A stretch of 64,000 nt of DNA from Isoetes taiwanensis (Eukaryota > Streptophyta > Lycopodiopsida > Isoetales > Isoetaceae). The translations under genes were made by a program, and so were the position numbers. The stretch lies in contig JAJEKV010000002.1 of NCBI GenBank assembly GCA_021234155.1, forward strand, positions 6,335,492 through 6,399,491, given 5' to 3'. Position 1 is the first letter of the stretch, and every line of letters starts with the position of its first letter. The notes below the pieces were generated by a model. It ran no database searches and was not told the DNA's origin. It worked only from the letters and a program-made list of their open reading frames with translations. This document shows positions 58,273-64,000 of this stretch, piece by piece.

Positions 58273-61200
58273 TTTTATAAGGTACTTTCATAAAACAGAT
58301 GGTGATGCATGCAGTGTTCACTACACTGAAATTGATGCCTCCCATAAAAAGGCTAATGTACTAGCTAATGTACTATATGAAATTGTTGGCACCCTTAATT
58401 TGGCTACTTTCTAGACTTTGGGCTTCATTTCCAGTGGCCGAAAGTTGTAGATATGAGACTTTCCAGATACATGGTTTTGCATATGAAACACCTTAAGGGC
58501 ATGGTGCCCTAGTGAATCAAGACATAATAACATGCAGAGTTAATCTGCGGTAATATGAGCACATCAATATAATATGTGCTTTTTTATTTACATTCATTAA
58601 TATGTCATAAAAGAGCATTTTTCGGTTCAATATGCTTTTTGCATTTGACTACCTTACAGTTGACCACTGCTGCACACAGACTGTTTAATGATTTAGGTGA
58701 GCTTGGACTTGGATGGCAGAGCTCCAGCTAATAAAGTGACTCCTTGACGGCATTCCATACAAGGTAGTATGTTGTTCTATATTGAAAGATAAAAGAGATT
58801 AGAATTCCATATTAAGACACTACAGAAAGGGTCTTTTTTAAAAAAATTTTAAAGTTTAGGGTTCCGTTCAAACCTCGGGCAGAGTTCCAGCTGATAAGCG
58901 GACTCCTTAACCTCTATGCTCTCCGCTTACATGGATTGAATGGTTTAAGCGAGGATGTTCTGGCAGTTATAATTGATTGCATATGCTTAGATGTCAATCG
59001 CTGGATGTGGATTGATTCTTCTCATAAAGCCACACAGATGCATAAAGATCCGGTGCATGTTAAAAGATATCCAACAGGCTTTTGAGGAGTCATATTCAAG
59101 CCATACTACATAGCCTAAGATGGGACGGCAGATGCAGACTTGCAGTTTTCACGGCTAAAGCTCCACATGTCAAATTCCTCTGGGGCAAATGTTTCACATC
59201 AAATGTCAGATATGGATATGCTGAATCCATTGGTGCTTGACCGTGGAGGAAGATGGGGACTTTTCTGAGCTTTTTTACTAAGAATAAAGTGGAATAAGAT
59301 TTCGAAGAGTGGCCTTTAGCTCAGACTAGTTGTAACCTTGTTTTTGGGTTCAAACACTGAAATATAGCAGTGGAGGCGCTCTAGCTTATAGAAATGCAAC
59401 AATGAAAGCAGTAGTGCAAAGGATTCTTTTTAGTAGATGGGCTCCTTGTTGGAGGCACGTATAACAACACCAACAAGAAGAATAGATGCCATGCTAAAAT
59501 TATCTTGGGTTGCAAAGTCATGGGCATCTGGCTTACGCAATGCTCAGTATTCCAAATCTCAAGCTGTTGAAGATCCTTTATCAGACTTCAAGAATAACAG
59601 GTACCGTAAAAGGTTTCTATTTTGCAATTTGCTTTCTAGATGCTTATGACTTGAGAGCTCATCAAAGGATGATTAAACATATACAGGTCTGCTTTGAAAA
59701 GTTTTAAGGAATTCTAAATATTTCCTGTAAAGATTTTTATGCATTCCTTTTGAATTTGTCATGATCACTATTTTGGCCATGATTTAAGCATAGGCAAAAG
59801 CTGTTATGCCACTGTGCAACAGAGTATATTGTTTAGGATGACTATAACTTGTACGTGTTTTAAATGATATTTGCAGTCCATCTTTTCTTGCTATTTCTGA
59901 TTTAAAGGGCAAAGTGGATACAAATGGTGACCGGTGATAAACCGAGAAGCCAATTGTACCTTTTGGCCCTTGCAATGTTACCTTCATCAAGCTAACGTTG
60001 TATTGAATGGCTGCAGGTACCAGGCTTCTCTTCCCTTTGTGTCTTTCTTTGCTTGGTGAATTGGTTTTTGCTGAAAAATGGACGATAAGCTACACTGGTG
60101 ACAGTTTCAAGCCAACTTGTATATGATAAGTTTCTTCACATTTCTTCTCAGCTACAGGTGAGCTACAGGAGACTAAAAGAGTCTGATACAAATTGATAGC
60201 TAATGAACATGCATGTTTTGTATGGATCATGAACTCTGAAAATGAGGTTTCACCTTCAAGCTTTAAGTTTGGACCATTATTGTTTATCTGACATGTCTAT
60301 AGAAGTACAGATATTTTATGTTTTCTACTCAAAATTGATCTGTTATTTTACTATACAATGGAAACTTTTGCGGGCATTTTGAAAGAATGATACTGGAATG
60401 TCCTTTACAAATCAGACAGTTAATATATGGAAAGGTTTCTGGAATAAGCAGTGCTTTTGACATGCTGATTGATGTTTTTCCAGTTTAATTGTGTTGTTCC
60501 TTTTGATACTGTGGCAGCCCTCATGGGCTCTTTGAAAGCCTTAAAATCAGCTTACAAATCAAATACATAATTCATGCAGAAGGTTTTCGTACAAGGGAGG
60601 TCATAATGCTTTGGAATTGGCATTTTTACAAGTAGTAGTTAGTTGTATGTATCCTATCTGTTCCCTTGCTATAAATGATTGGAACAACAATGGCCTGCTG
60701 TCATACATGCATATGACCAGAGTCTTTCCTGGATGCTTATGAACATAAGACTGTCTCATGTTAAAATTTTCCAAGTCTAATGGCTTGAAGTCTTACTGTT
60801 AAAAAATGATCAAGGCAGTTCTAAGTCTTTTGACTTTACTAGTTTTTTAAATCTAGGATATATGCTAAATACTTGATGTTTTGGGATACAAGTGCCACCA
60901 TAGATTTTCGGATCTTAGTGTGGACAGATAATACTATCAAAGGGATTGACCTTTGGTAGATGAGTCCGCTAGTTGGCTTTTGTCATGGCTAGCGGCTGCT
61001 GGATTTTTTTAGGAATTTCTGGTCATTGGTCTTATCAGTGACTCTTGTACCCTAAGCTCAAGTATTTAGTATAGATTCCTCGCTTTATTCATGATCTACT
61101 TTCCTTGGCGTATTGAGTTTATACAGTTTGAAATTTACTTTAGATAATAATTTGCTGGCTCACAGATTGTCATATGACTATTTTCAGGAAATAGATGAGT

Positions 61201-61787
61201 TGGTATTGCCTATATGGAATAACGATTTATCTGCCACTGGGATAACGATACATACTTCAAATTAGTCTTGCCTACATAAAAGGATGATCTGGAGTATAGT
61301 GCTTGAAAGTGAAATGGCCAAGAAAGGCTATACAGACAAAGAAGCAAAAGGACGTAACACCAATAATACTATCTACTCGGATTAAAGAGCTGGAAATGCG
61401 ACAAGCTACAGTAAAAGTTCAGGTGATTTTATGCATTTGAAATAAATTTAGTAGCCTTTGGCTATGAAATTCTACGAAATGCTATGGTATGCATGCAGTA
61501 TATATTTTGTTACGCCGACATCAATGTCAATATGCTGTTGTATGCCACTGGGCCTCTTAAATTACAATGCCACTCGGCTCCATTTCCCTATAATGGGCAT
61601 ATGGTATCTAAAGTTTCTTCTATTGGTCTACAATTCTATATTTACTCAATGTTACATTATCCTTTGGGCTTAAAATTTGCATAGGGAAGGGCTAGACCTC
61701 TGCTGTAATGGTAGGGGTCTGCCCTTCCTGGTATTACAGCTTAATCACTAAAGAGGTCTTCTCTTTCCTAGGTTGGTGGTAGGATTT
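58273..61787 (+). repeat. tandem array copy 2 (3,515 bp)
   Basis: Complete unit. It holds several short frames that recur in copy 3 (59,437-59,649; 59,510-59,707; 61,458-61,673) and splice-like sites (AAAGTTCAG|GTGATT near 61,420; CATATACAG|GTCTGC near 59,685). Protein-like stretches include RIDAMLKLSWVAKSWASG and TVKGFYFAICFLDAYDLRAH. I recognise no domain. A GC-rich hairpin, GGAAGGGC...GCCCTTCC, lies at about 61,683-61,730 and in the other copies. The unit may derive from part of a spliced host gene; each copy has the same stops. Confidence 0.88.
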
Positions 61788-64000
61788 TTTTATAAGGTAC
61801 TTTCATAAAACAGAGGTTGATGCATGCAGTGTTCACTACACTGAAATTGATGCCTCCCATAAAAAGGCTAATGTACTAGCTAATGTACTATATGAAATTG
61901 TTGGCACCCTTAATTTGGCTACTTTCTAGACTTTGGGCTTCATTTCCAGTGGCCGAAAGTTGTAGATATGAGACTTTCCAGATACATGGTTTTGCATATG
62001 AAACACCTTAAGGGCATGGTGCCCTAGTGAATCAAGACATAATAACATGCAGAGTTAATCTGCGGTAATATGAGCACATCAATATAATATGTGCTTTTTT
62101 ATTTACATTCATTAATATGTCATAAAAGAGCATTTTTCGGTTCAATATGCTTTTTGCATTTGACTACCTTACATCATTTGACCAGTGCTGCACACAGACT
62201 ATTTAACGATTTAGGTGTGCTTGGACTTGGATGGCAATGCTCCAGCTAGTAAAGCGACTCCTTGACGGCATTCTATATGAGGTAGTATGTTGTTCTATAT
62301 TCAAAGATAAAAGAGATTAAAATTCCATATTAAAATACTACAGAAAGGGTCTTTTTTAAAAAAATTTTAAAGTTTAGGGTTCCGTTCAAACCTCGGGCAG
62401 AGTTCCAGCTGATAAGCGGACTCCTTAACCTCTATGCTCTCCGCTTACATGGATTGAATGGTTTAAGCGAGGATGTTCTGGCAGTTATAATTGATTGCAT
62501 ATGCTTAGATGTCAATGTTGGATGTGGATTGATTCTTCTCATAAAGCCACACAGATGCATAAAGATCCGGTGCATGTTAAAAGATATCCAACAGGCTTTT
62601 GAGGAGTCATATTCAAGCCATACTACATAGCCTAAGATGGGACGGCAGATGCAGACTTGCAGTTTTCACGGCTAAAGCTCCACATGTCAAATTACTCTGG
62701 GGCAAATGTTTCACATCAAATGTCAGATATGGATATCTTGAATCCATTGGTGCTTGACCGTGGAGGAAGATGGGGACTTTTCTGAGCTTTTTACTAAGAA
62801 TAAAGTGGAATAAGATTTCGAAGAGTGGCCTTTAGCTCAGACTCCTTGTAACCTTGTTTTTGGGTTCAAACACTGAAATATAGCGATTGGAGGCTCTCTA
62901 GCTTATGAGAAATGCAACAATGAAAGCAGTAGTGCAAAGGATTCTTTTTAGTAGATGGGCTCCTTGTTGGAGGCACATTATAACAACACCAACAAGAAGA
63001 ATAGATGCCATGCTAAAATTATCTTGGGTTGCAAAGTCATGGGCATCGGCTACGCAATGCTCAGTATTCCAAATCTCAAAGCTGTTGAAGATCCTTTATC
63101 GGACTTCAAGAATAACAGGTACCGTAAAAGGTTTCTATTTTGCAATTTGCTTTCTAGATGCTTATGACTTGAGAGCTCATCAAAGGATGATTAAACATAT
63201 ACAGGTCTGCTCTGAAAAGTTTTAAGGAATTCTAAATATTTCCTGTAAAGATTTTTATGCATTCCTTTTGAATTTGTCATGATCACTATTTTGGCCATGA
63301 TTTAAGCATAGGCAAAAGCTGTTATGCCACTGTGCAACAAAGTATATTGTTTAGGATGACTATAACTTGTACGTGTTTTAAATGATATTTGCAGTCCATC
63401 TTTTCTTGCTATTTCTGATTTAAAGGGCAAAGTGGATACAAATGGTGACCGGTGATAAACCGAGAAGCCAATTGTACCTTTTGGCCCTTGCAATGTTACC
63501 TTCATCAAGCTAACGTTGTATTGAATGGCTGCAGGTACCAGGCTTCTCTTCCCTTTGTGTCTTTCTTTGCTTGGTGAATTGGTTTTTGCTGAAAAATGGA
63601 CGATAAGCTACACTGGTGACAGTTTCAAGCCAACTTGTATATGATAAGTTTCTTCACATTTCTTCTCATTTCTGGTGAGCTACAGGAGACTAAAAGAGTC
63701 CGATACAAATTGATAGCTAATGAACATGCATGTTTTGTATGGATCATGAACTCTGAAAATGAGGTTTCACCTTCAAGCTTTAAGTTTGGACCATTATTGT
63801 TTATCGACATGTCTATAGAAGTCACAGATATTTTATGTTTTCTACTCAAAATTGATCTGTTATTTTACTATACAATGGAAACTTTTGCGGGCATTTTGAA
63901 AGAATGATCTTTGGAATGTCCTTTACAAATCAGACAGTTAATATATGGAAAGGTTTCTGGAATAAGCGAGTGCTTTTGACATCTTGATTGATGTTTTTCG
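61788..64000 (+). repeat. tandem array copy 3 (cut by window end)
   Basis: It aligns with copy 2 at a constant offset of about 3,515-3,518 bp to the window edge, with scattered substitutions and small indels. The array probably continues beyond 64,000. Confidence 0.88.

Overview
The window looks like nuclear DNA of a plant with a repeat-rich genome. The evidence is plant LTR retrotransposons, a Helitron that carries an RPA70-like gene, pieces of a MIXTA-type R2R3-MYB, of a chloroplast-type quinone oxidoreductase and of B3-domain genes, short GT-AG introns and a (GA)n microsatellite. The transposase family and the number of old nested elements make me favour a fern, lycophyte or other non-angiosperm, but that is inference. 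I see no clearly intact host gene. Nearly everything is transposon, transposon-captured gene fragment or tandem repeat, and most reading frames carry stops or shifts.

1-18.6 kb holds the most interesting locus. A minus-strand, multi-exon gene starts at 14,661 and runs down to 2,715. It joins a basic/acidic N-terminal region, a ParB-like nuclease-fold domain and a beta-class DNA methyltransferase domain. Divergently, 337 bp away, a plus-strand DDE-type transposase gene of the DUF7869 kind (14,999-18,195) runs to a terminal repeat ending at 18,562. The same terminal repeat bounds a non-autonomous element at 42,512-46,337 (4-bp GATG duplications), which carries a captured quinone-oxidoreductase fragment. 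Both elements, and the introns of the methyltransferase gene, hold clusters of a 14-bp palindrome, GTATTCCGGAATAC. I read this as one transposon family with its own transposase, its own ParB-like/methyltransferase protein and its own palindromic sites. An 8.3-kb CACTA-like element (4,395-12,726) sits inside one intron of the methyltransferase gene. It contains subterminal repeats, a long (GA)n, a 3-kb inverted minisatellite and a captured MYB fragment. The far end of the methyltransferase gene is fused to a Ty3/gypsy reverse-transcriptase fragment.

18.6-31 kb is nested LTR retrotransposons: a minus-strand remnant, a Ty1/copia gag-pol truncated in integrase and joined to another family's LTR (22,727-24,183), a second LTR of that family (27,465-28,970), and its internal region with an unrecognised coding frame.

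31-42.5 kb is a decayed Helitron: tandemly duplicated 5' region, Rep/helicase remnants, an RPA70-like gene and possible captured exons. 42.5-46.3 kb is the non-autonomous palindrome element. 46.5-48.6 kb is a compound foldback element. 48.6-55.8 kb is mostly unassigned, with a broken B3-domain gene at 52-53.4 kb and a second Helitron-like left end near 54.06 kb. 55.8-64 kb is a three-copy tandem array of a ~3.5-kb unit of unknown content.
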